Positions 38,201 to 49,329 of a stretch of DNA of 64,000 nucleotides are shown here, piece after piece; position 1 is the stretch's first letter, and each line of letters opens with the position of its first letter. Below the pieces are notes generated by a model. The model made no database searches and was not told where the DNA came from. It saw only the letters and a program-made list of their open reading frames with translations. The DNA is from Pseudomonas thivervalensis (lineage in GTDB: Bacteria > Pseudomonadota > Gammaproteobacteria > Pseudomonadales > Pseudomonadaceae): positions 1 to 64,000 of the forward strand of contig NZ_LHVE01000002.1 of the NCBI RefSeq assembly GCF_001269655.1, in the 5' to 3' direction. The position numbers were made by a program, and so were the translations under genes.

Positions 38201-39750
38201 AAAACCAGATCGCTGGGATCTGCGACATCCAGATAGAAAATTTCGGACCCGTCGCGAAGTGTTAGATAGGACGAGGAGGGCAGGTTTTCGTCGAGCGGAG
38301 GCAGAATTAGCTTAAGTCGACTTGGAAACGAGATGCGAATTTCACTCACCGCAGGGGGGAGAAACGTATCGTCGGCATGAACGAACAGTGTGGGGGGCGA
38401 GTCGATGGATTTGAAAACAGTCCCAGCCAGATGATCATCGAAATTCGAAAGTGTATTGATAATGTTTTTGGGCCGTGGAGTTGGAGAACCCTCAATTTCC
38501 TGGAAGGCCAATCTTGTTTGAAAGCGCTGGGTGTAAGGTTCGATGAACGTCGTATCAAGGAGGGTGTGTTCCCGTTTTTTTGGTTGTTCGTCTTCCGCCT
38601 GTTTGATCGTCGTTGAACTGTCAGGCTCATGGGAAAGATTTTTGTCGATGTAGGTTGTTCTGATAAAACTAAAGGCACTGGTCGGCGCGGACTCCGAGCC
38701 GGCTCTGGGCTTTTGTGCACATAAGGCCAGATACAGTGAGTCTTGCGAGCCCTTGCGGTGCTGCATCGCAACGGAACCTATCAACGGCCTGATCGCCTCC
38801 AGGCTCTGGCTGGCAAGCGTTTTGTCCTCGCAATAGCCTTGCAGGCCCACTCGTGGCGTACTCCACATGCCATCCTGTTTTTTGAAGCAATAGCTCAAGC
38901 GCAGTAGCGGATGACTCACACGGGGTGCAATGGCATCAGCGTCCGACGGCGCGCTGGAGGCCGACTGATCCTGATGGATGCATTCTGCCCAGACAACGAA
39001 CAGGCGATTGTTGAACCAGACAGGACGAATCGAGTGTTCGACCGCGCTATCGGGGATCGGCACATCGGCTTTTTCCCAATCCGACCAGGCGTATGGATCC
39101 GGCTGATCCTGTTTGGAAGGGGGCGGTAACGTACTGTCCAGCGGACGTTGCGCCATGTTCAGCGAGCGCCAGAAGTAGGTGTTTTCGGTGCGGGACTTGG
39201 CGATGAAGTAGTAGGTGCTGTTGGCAAAGTCCTCGCCATCGATATAGCCGTTGAGCACCGTCAGGTTGGCCACTTCTTCGAATCGGGCCAGGTAGGCCAG
39301 GACCGCCGATTGAACCGCGTCGGGTTGAATCCGGTTCTGGTTGAGGGTGTTTTCCAGTTGCTGGAAGTTATCGCTCTTGTTGGCCCTCAGGGTCGGGTCC
39401 AGATACGTCGCGGGGAAGTAAAGCAACTGTTGGTGGGCGGCCCAGGTGGGGTACTGATGCAGTTCGTTGCGCCACGTCTGCCGGTGTTCGGCGGTGAAGT
39501 CCTCCGGGTCGTATCCGGGCTCCAGGTTCATCAAGATACGGTTGATGTATTGCTGCAGACTGGCAATGGCACAGGCGACCGGCGTGGTGGGCACATCCTG
39601 GCTGACCAGCACATCGAGCAGCCAGTACTCATAGAGATCATGGGCGTTCTTGAGCGGCGTGGCATTAGCGGGGGCGACGTCGTTCAGATAGAGCGCCAAC
39701 AGTGCGTCGCGCAGGCTTTCATCGAGCTGCTTTTTTATGGCATCGGTCAT
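35212..39750 (-). CDS. Tc toxin A subunit, C-terminal part (TcaB/TcdA C-terminal-like)
   Basis: 1512 residues. It begins inside what in TcdA is a continuous chain (ALLALYLNDVAPANATPLKN, DLYEYWLLDVLVSQ) and covers the neuraminidase-like and receptor-binding domains and the TcA pore-forming translocation channel: FLYVPWLVAHRLN, YLVFDPGRE-type segment, and a C-terminal helical and TcB-binding region (ISVSLPALIGPYENIRATL). The ATG at 39750 has AAGGA six bases upstream. Together with the upstream protein it equals one full TcA (about 2360 residues). The segment 37600-38900 is AT-richer than the rest. It overlaps tcB by four bases. Confidence 0.93.
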   Translation of the reverse strand: MTDAIKKQLDESLRDALLALYLNDVAPANATPLKNAHDLYEYWLLDVLVSQDVPTTPVACAIASLQQYINRILMNLEPGYDPEDFTAEHRQTWRNELHQYPTWAAHQQLLYFPATYLDPTLRANKSDNFQQLENTLNQNRIQPDAVQSAVLAYLARFEEVANLTVLNGYIDGEDFANSTYYFIAKSRTENTYFWRSLNMAQRPLDSTLPPPSKQDQPDPYAWSDWEKADVPIPDSAVEHSIRPVWFNNRLFVVWAECIHQDQSASSAPSDADAIAPRVSHPLLRLSYCFKKQDGMWSTPRVGLQGYCEDKTLASQSLEAIRPLIGSVAMQHRKGSQDSLYLALCAQKPRAGSESAPTSAFSFIRTTYIDKNLSHEPDSSTTIKQAEDEQPKKREHTLLDTTFIEPYTQRFQTRLAFQEIEGSPTPRPKNIINTLSNFDDHLAGTVFKSIDSPPTLFVHADDTFLPPAVSEIRISFPSRLKLILPPLDENLPSSSYLTLRDGSEIFYLDVADPSDLVFQYSIDNLNNVIRDSKDSPGFTTSAAASLAGKLISVEAVRHLINTYNERDSSTSRGKVTLLLLSNIQRSESRAAFSYKEQLLHRKYVIFRQPAGLEDESLSFSKLQTVDASPLVKQLPSSYGHLLRVEDIYDGEALLYGVVLVNPDRPYQTISFALKAIKLSLAPTVLQPPTITATPTPNLGTTQFIDFANSTIKYSDGKSQKRPPIRLNTVFAAELIRRTENSLDELFDWTTQHLPEPALPGDPSNRMDFHGPYGRYFTELFLYVPWLVAHRLNAEHRYEEAERWLRYVFDPGREKAECWRSVPLLDGDTPSYAHQAPHDPHQIARSHPVHFRKALYFLYLDILTNRGDAAYRALTPDSLSEAKLWYVRTLDLLGPRPVVQPTDHWTAVSLHGLSTTNNDDLRRFENRLALPTVSPPSLAQEGRSQAALAAIDNPYLRVPFNPQLLKCWDVAESRLYNLRHNLDIAGKPLHLPVFAAPLDPRALASASAPTTSAGATAHLPAVHIPHYRFSVMHSQAQNAVESIIQFGATLLSLIERKEQAQLQELQQQNAWDLAKIALDLQRQALNVDRQNRQALLASKATVQNRVTHYKKLLDDDLSSTETAVNYLYVASGTAEAAAMAFQVAAGVLMVTPNVAGFCIGGSRWEGPALAASAAAHSAAIIDRTIAAQLDRQAVFNRRRDEWHHAWDQAQLELTQIDAQLAQFTEQETATRLQLRLAESTLSQAKASYEFLSKRFTKAQLYQWLNSQFAALYRQAYDATLALCLAAEACWQYEIADFDTRFIQPGAWHATYRGLGAGELLKMNLLKMHAEYLRRHERELEIRKTVSLRELKRQTPTSPLNKAWPQIHADLKNGTCEFELPHSLFEDDYKDQQHYLRRIKTISVSLPALIGPYENIRATLTQTASKVFLSPGDGGKTLESRRANQQIALSTGVDDNGLFTLNFNDDRYLPFEHTGAISRWQLTFPNPEAQKDLLDSLTDVIIHVSYTARVGGGAP

Positions 39751-39783
39751 ATTCAATCCTTGAATTTAACGTGGGTACACCCG

Positions 39784-42318
39784 TCAATGGCAGGCGGCGA
39801 TCAGCGCTTCACCGACTATTTTCCAATCCGATGCAGGGCTGGTGGCTTTCAGTCGGAGCGCCTTGATCAGCAGGTTTGCCGACAGTCCCGTTTGCTGGCT
39901 GCACGCCTGGCAGCGCATGATCCAATCCACTGCTTCCATTGAGTTTGCGCGTCTTGTGTCCAGTGACGCCGTCAGGGAACTCACTTCTTCGACACTCCAG
40001 TTCAACAGCTTGGCCAGCAGGCCATTGGCTTCTTTTTCCGAATGTTCCTGGTTGGCCACTTGCAGGTAGTGCAACAGGTTCTCTTCCGACTGGGCCTGAT
40101 GGCGGGCGCAATGACTGAAGCATTCGAGCAGATACAGTGTGTGAGGCCTCAGGGTTGCGGATAGGCGCGGGGCCAGCCATGTCGGATTTTCCATCAGGGC
40201 CTTCAGCGTGCTGCTGCTCAGGTGCAAACGTTGGCAAGCCTCGGCCGTGCGCAATACCGTCGCCAATAACGGGGGCATTGCTCCCGGGGCTTGCTTGATG
40301 GCCGCGACGATCGCCCTTGCGTCGGTGCCGGCCATTTGTAATACGCCAGGGACGTATTCGGCTGGCAGGTCCGCAATGTCATGCAGCAGGAGCTCCACCT
40401 GATGCGGATGATCTTGGGAGGCGTTGGTGTCTGCCTGGAATTTGGCCAAGCGTTTTTCCAGGTTTTGATTCAGCGGCCAGTCATTGCTGCTGACGTTGAA
40501 CAGGCGACACCATTGCAACACGTCCCGATTGTTTTGCCTGAGCCAGTCAACGGCCCAATCCATGGCCATCAGGACATCGAGAATGTCCGACTTTGTGGAA
40601 TCGACGGTTCTCAGCTCCCCTTTCACCAATGCCTTGCAGAAATCCTCCCCGCCGAGCAATCGGGCCAGCTCGGTACATTCAAGAGGGGAGAGCCGGAACA
40701 TCCGGGCGATACGGGCTTGGCGATACAGGGCCGAAACCGTGGGCAAATCGTATTCCAGTGACAAGTACCGACTGGCCTGTTCCGTCAGCAGCAACAGCGA
40801 ATCTGGCGCAACGGGAAGGCCAAGGCCGGCGCTGAGGTAACTGAAGGTCTGCTCGTCCCTGGCGGTCAGGCTCCGCCTGGGGGCGCCCCACATGGGGCTT
40901 TTGAGCAGTTGGGTGCGATTGAACACCTGATCGAACAGCGACACCCGATCCCCGCAAGCGTGGGTGGGCATGTCGTGCAGGAACGCAGCGAATTCTTCAG
41001 GGGCGATGCCATGGCGCCGGTTCAGGTACCGATAGACGCCCAGCGTGCGCAAGGTGTTGGCGCTGAGCGTTTCGAGCATTTCCGAGCGTTGGACATTGAA
41101 GACCAACGTGTCCAGTTCGGCAACGGGAATACCGGTCCAGCGATGCAGGCGGATCATGCGCTGCAAACGGTCGAAACGTTCAGGGGAGTTGTGGGTGAAG
41201 ACCTTCTGCTCTGCTTGGGTCTCGATCGCCAGGGCAGGGGTTGCGCCGCCGTTGATGTAGCTGGCGCCGTAATGTGTCCGGGTGGAAAGGGGGCTGTCGT
41301 TTGACGTTCGTGGCCTGCATTTGCCTTGCGCCAGCAGTTCCTCAACCTGTTCCGTCGTGAGCCCGGTGCGCTCCTTGAAGAACTCAAGCTCACTCAAGCG
41401 TAGGAGGTTATCCGTGCCGTAGTATGTTTTCAATGTGCTGAGGTTGCCCTGCGAGGCGGTCGGTGCAATGAGCAGCGCCTGCTGCGCGGGGCTCAACCCG
41501 GACAGGAGTTTTTGCGCTTGTGCAGAATCGACGAATACGTTCCCATAAAAATGTCGGCGCTCTGAAAATGGCAGGTTCAGGCTCACCCGATAATTCAGCT
41601 CGCCCAGCGTCGGCGTGCCCGTGCCCAGCCCAAGCACACATTGGTGATGGTGCAGATCGTAGGGCAGCGAGAAGGGGTAGGGTGCGCTGGCCAGTACCTG
41701 GTGAACGGTCCTGTTCTCGTGGGTGTTTGCCAGGTGCGCCTCGATATTGCTGCGCAGGGTGTCGTTGATGATGTCGAGCATCGGGCGGGTCACGAAGGCA
41801 CTCTGGCGATCGAGCATCAGTGCCTTGAGGTCCGGGCGCCGTTGCGCCAAGGTGATTCTGTCGGCGTGGGGCGAGCGGTTTTCCAGCTCCCCGGCAAACA
41901 GATACAACGCCCGCAGATACGCCACGGGCGAGTCGATTGCCGCGATATCACCCTCGCTGCAGAACTGATCCCAATTCTCTTCGAACAGCGCCTGATAGCC
42001 GGTCGGCTCTGACGTCGAGCCTGCCTTCAGGCCGCGCTTGCTCCGTGGCGGGTTGGCGCCGGAGGATACTCGATGCTCCTGATACAGGCGGCTGATTTGC
42101 CGGGCATGGTTCGTCGCGTTGTCGTAGACCTGTGCACCGTCCGCGTCGCTATGCCTGGCGAGTGCCTGGGTGAACTGCGTCTTGCTCATGCGCGCGATGT
42201 CGAAGACCGACGTCACCTCCATATGTTGCAGGGCGGTTTGCAGATCGGCTTTTGTGGCGTCCGCTCCGTCTGGGGAGCCAACGAGCCTGTGCAGCAGCGA
42301 GTCGTTGCGTACGTCCAT
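39784..42318 (-). CDS. Tc toxin A subunit, N-terminal part (TcaA/SpvA VRP1-like)
   Basis: 844 residues, Salmonella virulence plasmid 28.1 kDa A protein (VRP1) family as found at the start of TcA proteins. Segments SPVAYLRALYLFAGELE, RRPDLKALMLDRQSAFVTRP and SLPYDLHHHQCVLGLG are typical. The alpha-helical shell of the TcA pre-pore is the expected role. AGGAG sits ten bases before the ATG. The stop is 33 bases from the second A gene, so the A subunit is made as two proteins, as in YenA1/YenA2 or TcaA/TcaB. It is first in the operon; the promoter must lie in the 42319-42453 gap or beyond the REPs. Confidence 0.93.
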   Translation of the reverse strand: MDVRNDSLLHRLVGSPDGADATKADLQTALQHMEVTSVFDIARMSKTQFTQALARHSDADGAQVYDNATNHARQISRLYQEHRVSSGANPPRSKRGLKAGSTSEPTGYQALFEENWDQFCSEGDIAAIDSPVAYLRALYLFAGELENRSPHADRITLAQRRPDLKALMLDRQSAFVTRPMLDIINDTLRSNIEAHLANTHENRTVHQVLASAPYPFSLPYDLHHHQCVLGLGTGTPTLGELNYRVSLNLPFSERRHFYGNVFVDSAQAQKLLSGLSPAQQALLIAPTASQGNLSTLKTYYGTDNLLRLSELEFFKERTGLTTEQVEELLAQGKCRPRTSNDSPLSTRTHYGASYINGGATPALAIETQAEQKVFTHNSPERFDRLQRMIRLHRWTGIPVAELDTLVFNVQRSEMLETLSANTLRTLGVYRYLNRRHGIAPEEFAAFLHDMPTHACGDRVSLFDQVFNRTQLLKSPMWGAPRRSLTARDEQTFSYLSAGLGLPVAPDSLLLLTEQASRYLSLEYDLPTVSALYRQARIARMFRLSPLECTELARLLGGEDFCKALVKGELRTVDSTKSDILDVLMAMDWAVDWLRQNNRDVLQWCRLFNVSSNDWPLNQNLEKRLAKFQADTNASQDHPHQVELLLHDIADLPAEYVPGVLQMAGTDARAIVAAIKQAPGAMPPLLATVLRTAEACQRLHLSSSTLKALMENPTWLAPRLSATLRPHTLYLLECFSHCARHQAQSEENLLHYLQVANQEHSEKEANGLLAKLLNWSVEEVSSLTASLDTRRANSMEAVDWIMRCQACSQQTGLSANLLIKALRLKATSPASDWKIVGEALIAACH

Positions 42319-42705
42319 GTGTTGCCATCTCCTGTGCGAACGGAATGTGCTTGTTCAAGCGAAAACCGTACAGGAGCGGGCAAAGAAAGGCGGTAGGACA
42401 GGGGGCGGGAGTTTTGTACGAAAGAGCGATTCGTGGGTGGCGCGGATGCAAGTCCTGTGGGAGCGGGCTTACTCGCGAAGGCGTCGGATCAGCCAGCATT
42501 GATGTTGACTGACCCACCGCTTTCGCGAGCAAGCTCGCTCCCACAGGGTTTGTGCCTGGCGCGCAGTTGCAGGACACAGCAGACCCAGGGTGGGAGCGAG
42601 CTTGCTCGCGATAGCGGTGGGTCTGCTGGCATTGATGTTGACTGACCCAGCGCTTTCGCGAGCAGGCTCGCTCCCACAGTGGGTCAGGCAAAATCGGGGT
42701 GGGTG
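42319..42705. repeat. Double REP cluster between Tc operon and chemoreceptor gene
   Basis: 387 bases without a gene. Two REP pairs of the TGTGGGAGCGAGC family occupy 42454-42547 and 42590-42679; each pair has inverted arms and an internal TCAGTCAACATCAAT-type spacer. The remaining 135 bases next to the Tc start hold the presumed Tc promoter; I see no convincing -35/-10 pair. Both flanking genes are on the minus strand, so the REPs also form the 3' end of the chemoreceptor transcript. Confidence 0.88.
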
Positions 42706-44625
42706 TCAGACGCGGAAGTGGCTGACCATCATCTGCAACTGATTCCCCAACCGTGCCAGTTCAACACTGGAAGCGGCGGTTTCTTCGCTGGCGGCGGCGG
42801 TCTGTTCGGACACGTCGCGCACGTTGATGATGCTGCGGCTGATCTCCTCGGCCACGGCGCTTTGCTGCTCGGCGGCGGCTGCGATCTGCTGGTTCATCGA
42901 CTGGATGTTGGACACCGTGCGGGTGATGTTTTCCAGCGACGCACCGGCCTTGCGAGTCAGGGCCACGCTGCTGTCGGTGAGGCTGCGGCTGTTGTTCATC
43001 ACCGCGGCCACTTGCTGGGTACCGTTCTGCAGGCCGGCCACCAGGCCTTCGATTTCCTCGGTGGATTTCTGCGTACGCTGGGCCAGGCCACGGACTTCAT
43101 CGGCCACCACGGCGAAACCACGCCCGGCTTCACCGGCCCGTGCCGCTTCGATCGCGGCGTTGAGCGCCAGCAGGTTGGTCTGCTCGGCCACGGCCTTGAT
43201 CACGTCCATGACGCTACCAATCTTGTCGCTTTCCTGTTGCAGCACGGTCATGGCGTCGGTGGAGCGCACCACTTCGCTGGCCAGGCGTTCGATCTGGGCG
43301 ATGGCTTCGCTGACTACCTTGTCACCGGCACGGGCTTCGCCGTCGGCGGCGGCCGCGGCCTGGGAGGCCTCTTCGGCATTGCGGGCCACTTCCTGGACCG
43401 TGGCGGTCATCTCGTGCATGGCGGTCGCGACCTGATCGGTCTCGACTTTCTGGCTGTTGACCCCGGCGCTGGTCTGCTCGGTCACGGCGGACAGTTCTTC
43501 GGCGGCACTGGCGATCTGGGTCACGCCGTCGCGGATGCCGCTGATCAAGTCACGCAGGGTCACGCCCATGCGGGCGATGCCTTGTTGCAGCACACCCAGT
43601 TCATCGCGGCGGGTGACGTTGACGTTCTGCGACAGGTCGCCGCCGGCAATGCGTTCGACCACGGCCAGGGTTTCACGCAGCGGGCCGGTGATCTGGCGCG
43701 TGATGATCACGGCTGCGATGACGCCGACCAGCAACGCCAGGAGGGTGCTGATCAATTGCAGGGTGCGGGCCTCGGCGCTTTCAGCATCACGACGGTCGAG
43801 TTGGATCTGGTACAGCTGCTCGCTCAGGGTCACGATGGTCGCGCCTTGGTCGGTCATTTCCTTGCGGGCCTGCACCACATCGGCGGTGGCCAGCTTGAAC
43901 GCCTGCACGGCGCTGCGGTATTGGGTCAGGGCGTTTTCCAGCTGGCGCAGTTCATCCTGGCGGGTGCTGGAAAAAAGTTCGTTCAATGGCTTGAGCGAAG
44001 CGATGGCGGCGTCCAGTTGGGCGATGGCCTTGCGTTCGGTGTCGGCGTTGCTGTTGGCGGTGTAGCCGCGCACTTCATAGCGGGCCAGCATGAAGGCCTG
44101 CTTGGCCTCGGTGATGGCCTGGAACTGGGCGAAACGTTCATCGCTGAGGGCCATTTGGCGCACGTCGGCGTCGATGGTCTCGATCAGTTTGTAGGCGATC
44201 TCGGCGTTCGCGCCCATGACATCGCGGGCGCTGTTGCCGGTGCGGTAGGCGCTGCGCATTTTGTTCAGGGACACCTGATAGGCGCCGATGACTGCGCTCT
44301 GCTCCTTGAGCAACTTGACGTTTGCCGGGCTCTTGAAGCTGCTGAGCAGAGCGTTCTGCTGCGCGACGAAGCCATCGAGGGTGGTCTGCACATTTTGTGC
44401 GACGGTCTCGTCACCGTTGGCCAGCATGTATTGCAGGCGAACAACGCGCAGCTTGGTCAGGCCGGCGTTGAGCTGGGTGATATCGCTCATCCAGTTGCTG
44501 CGGTCGATCAGCCCGCCGAGGCTGGTCCAACTGGTCAGGGCCAGTAGGCAGGTCAGTACCAGCACCAGGCCAAAGCCCAGACCCAATTTCATGTTGACGC
44601 TAATGTTGCCGAACCAGCTGTTCAT
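42706..44625 (-). CDS. Methyl-accepting chemotaxis protein, McpS-like
   Basis: 639 residues, the same length as P. putida McpS. Topology: TM1 (about 13-33), a long all-helical periplasmic region (about 35-278) resembling the bimodular HBM ligand domain, TM2 (about 280-302), HAMP, and a signalling domain with the conserved hairpin ([20 protein letters not shown]) and flanking methylation helices. McpS-type receptors sense TCA-cycle acids, but ligand choice cannot be read here. The ATG at 44625 follows GGAGG; a longer upstream frame lacks support and would destroy the N-terminal membrane signal. Confidence 0.92.
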   Translation of the reverse strand: MNSWFGNISVNMKLGLGFGLVLVLTCLLALTSWTSLGGLIDRSNWMSDITQLNAGLTKLRVVRLQYMLANGDETVAQNVQTTLDGFVAQQNALLSSFKSPANVKLLKEQSAVIGAYQVSLNKMRSAYRTGNSARDVMGANAEIAYKLIETIDADVRQMALSDERFAQFQAITEAKQAFMLARYEVRGYTANSNADTERKAIAQLDAAIASLKPLNELFSSTRQDELRQLENALTQYRSAVQAFKLATADVVQARKEMTDQGATIVTLSEQLYQIQLDRRDAESAEARTLQLISTLLALLVGVIAAVIITRQITGPLRETLAVVERIAGGDLSQNVNVTRRDELGVLQQGIARMGVTLRDLISGIRDGVTQIASAAEELSAVTEQTSAGVNSQKVETDQVATAMHEMTATVQEVARNAEEASQAAAAADGEARAGDKVVSEAIAQIERLASEVVRSTDAMTVLQQESDKIGSVMDVIKAVAEQTNLLALNAAIEAARAGEAGRGFAVVADEVRGLAQRTQKSTEEIEGLVAGLQNGTQQVAAVMNNSRSLTDSSVALTRKAGASLENITRTVSNIQSMNQQIAAAAEQQSAVAEEISRSIINVRDVSEQTAAASEETAASSVELARLGNQLQMMVSHFRV

Positions 44626-44837
44626 CAAATTCCTCCAGGAACGTTGTGCTGCTTGATCATCGATTGGCTGGAAGATTGTTGTTGTTAAGAGCCAGCAAGA
44701 ACATGTAACAGGGCTGTATCGGCGACGGCCCCTGGATCTGAAGTTTTTTTTCACATCGCTTTCACTGCCTGCCTACGTCGGCCTCTCTACTGTCGCGCCA
44801 TCGAATCACTGGGTGGATGCCGTCGGGGCGGCTTGAT

Positions 44838-45509
44838 GTGGAACTGAGACTGAGTCTTTTCGGCCTGACGCGCTCGATCGATATGAGCCGCTTGGTCCGT
44901 CACCAAAACGCCGTGGTCGTGCTGGCTTCGGCACTGCTGGCCGTCCCATTGGTCCTCTGGCTTCTCGGCCCGGCGACGGTGCCGGATCTGGCCCATGGCA
45001 ACATCGCCGGCGCCCGGGCCTTGGCCGATGGCTGGGCCAAGGGCGAGATGATCGTGCTGGTGCGTCATGTCGAGCGCTGCGATCATTCCAAGGCCCCTTG
45101 CCTGAATGATCGCGAAGGCATCACGGACCGCGCCCGTGCCGTTGCGGTGGGCCTCGGTGCCCGGTTCGAGCAACTGGGCCTGGACAACGCTGACCTCTAC
45201 AACAGCCCACGGGTGCGCGCGGCGCAGACGGCGGGGTACATGTTCAACAAGGTGGGTGCCGGTGACGATTGGCTGTTCAATTGCCGGCATGACCTGCTGC
45301 GCAATGCCCTGGCTCACAAGGTGGCCGGGCGCAACCTGATCCTGGTCACCCACAGCGAATGCATGCAGGCGATGGAAACCGCGCTCCAGCGTCCGACCTC
45401 GGCGTTCGGCTATGGCGCTTCGTTGTTCGTTTCCACCGCCCAGCCACTGGCGCCACGGTTGCTCGGTTTTATCGAAGCCTCTGACTGGCGCTCGGTGGCG
45501 TTTCAGTAA
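44838..45509 (+). CDS. Membrane-anchored histidine phosphatase-family protein
   Basis: 223 residues from GTG 44838; ATG 44817 and ATG 44883 are other possible starts, and none has a strong ribosome site. One N-terminal membrane helix (about 25-45) is followed by a histidine-phosphatase domain with a variant RHG motif (VLVRHVERCDH) and the second catalytic histidine in LVTHSECMQAME. It resembles lipopolysaccharide core heptose(II)-phosphate phosphatases. It lies 24 bases before a PAP2 phosphatase gene, so a shared envelope dephosphorylation role is likely (inference). Confidence 0.85.
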   Translation: MELRLSLFGLTRSIDMSRLVRHQNAVVVLASALLAVPLVLWLLGPATVPDLAHGNIAGARALADGWAKGEMIVLVRHVERCDHSKAPCLNDREGITDRARAVAVGLGARFEQLGLDNADLYNSPRVRAAQTAGYMFNKVGAGDDWLFNCRHDLLRNALAHKVAGRNLILVTHSECMQAMETALQRPTSAFGYGASLFVSTAQPLAPRLLGFIEASDWRSVAFQ

Positions 45510-45533
45510 CTTTTCCCACGATTAGGACCGCTC

Positions 45534-46394
45534 ATGCTGACGTCTGCTCGCGCCCGTTTCTACGGGCTCAACCTTGGAATTCCACTGGTCTGTGCCGCCG
45601 TGGTGTTTCTGCTGTTCGACTTGACCCACATTGACATCGCTATCAGCGATCTTTTCTACGATCCGCTGCACCAGGTATTTCCGTTGGGGCATGTGCGGTT
45701 GTTCGAGGAAATCACCCACAAGTGGGCGAGGATCATTCCGAACTGGACCGGCGAGGTGGCCATTGTTGGTGCGCTGTTGTCGTTTTGCTGGCCGCTGTTC
45801 AAACCGGAGAAACGCCCTGGACTGCTTCGACTGCTGGATAAGGCCAGGCTCACCAAACCGCTACGTTTCGCCCACAAACATCGTCGTGATTTTCTCTACG
45901 TGGTCTTCGCCTTTTCCCTCAGCACTGGGGTCATCCATTACCTCAAGGGCCACACCAGCGTGTATTGCCCGGTGGAAACCACCCAATACGCCGGCAAGAT
46001 CGAGCACAAGGAATGGTTTCAGAATTTCGACCTGCTGAAGGTTGCCGGTGACGGTCGCTGCTGGCCCGGCGGTCATGCGTCTGGCGGCTTCACGCTGCTG
46101 GCGCTGTATTTCGTCGCCCGCCGTTACCGCTGGCGATATTCCAAAGCCGTGATGTATGGGGCGCTGGCCTTGGGAGTTGTCTACGGGACGACGCGGGTCC
46201 TGCAGGGCTGGCACTACATGTCTCATACCTTCTGGGCGGGGGTTTTCGTTTGGTTGAGTTGTTGGCTGATGGCGTTGCTGTTTTATGGGCGGGCGGCCTT
46301 GGAGCGGCCTATGTCGGGCGACGCACGTCGTCAGCCTGAAGGCCAGGCAAAAAAAAGCCCGCTGGGAGCGCGGGCTAAAACCTTAGTTTCTTGA
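45534..46394 (+). CDS. PAP2-family membrane phosphatase
   Basis: 286 residues, about six membrane helices. PAP2 motifs: LKGHTSVYCP (C1, with Cys-Pro in place of Arg-Pro), WPGGHASGG (C2) and TRVLQGWHYMSHTFWAG (C3, His where most PAP2 enzymes have Asp). From memory this H-type C3 is a subfamily variant rather than a broken site. Likely substrates are lipid phosphates or lipid-linked pyrophosphates of the envelope. It is in an operon with the histidine phosphatase. The last 15 or so codons run through a hairpin that looks like a terminator for the opposite strand. Confidence 0.87.
   Translation: MLTSARARFYGLNLGIPLVCAAVVFLLFDLTHIDIAISDLFYDPLHQVFPLGHVRLFEEITHKWARIIPNWTGEVAIVGALLSFCWPLFKPEKRPGLLRLLDKARLTKPLRFAHKHRRDFLYVVFAFSLSTGVIHYLKGHTSVYCPVETTQYAGKIEHKEWFQNFDLLKVAGDGRCWPGGHASGGFTLLALYFVARRYRWRYSKAVMYGALALGVVYGTTRVLQGWHYMSHTFWAGVFVWLSCWLMALLFYGRAALERPMSGDARRQPEGQAKKSPLGARAKTLVS
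46351..46376 (-). terminator. Rho-independent terminator, minus strand (katG side)
   Basis: Read on the minus strand: AGCCCGC, loop GCTCCCA, GCGGGCT, then eight T. It lies inside the 3' end of the PAP2 coding sequence, about 300 bases after the katG stop and beyond a REP pair. Probably it ends katG transcription. Confidence 0.75.
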
Positions 46395-46505
46395 ATGAGC
46401 GAGGCGACTGTACCCAATCACGCGGGGACGTGGGGTGAAGAAAAGTTTATGTGGGTCGGTTTTCTTTATGCCATTCAGTTCAGTGAAATAAAACCGAGCA
46501 TCACC

Positions 46506-46597
46506 CTGTGGCGAGGGAGCTTGCTCCCGCTGGGCTGCGCAGCAGCCCCAAAACAGGGCCGCTTCGCGACCCAGCGGGAGCAAGCTCCCTCGCCACG
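46506..46597. repeat. REP pair (GTGGCGAGGGAGC type)
   Basis: Two inverted copies with internal GGGCTGCGCAGCAGCCCC and AGGGCCGCTTCGCG segments, the same design as at 20164, between the convergent PAP2 and katG genes. Confidence 0.88.
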
Positions 46598-46670
46598 GTT
46601 TGTGTGTTTCCCCGTAGGGGCCCCCAAACTGAACAATCAGGTCGAGGGGCCTGCTTCAAGGCTTCATGGA

Positions 46671-49329
<2,659 letters not shown>

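Noticed and set aside
42319..42705. Regularly spaced repeats considered as a CRISPR array
   Set aside because: The units are inverted palindromic REP elements with related, not unique, spacers, and no cas genes are present.
42679..44547. 622-codon plus-strand frame opposite the chemoreceptor gene
   Set aside because: Gly/His/Gln-rich shadow of the conserved MCP signalling domain on the minus strand.
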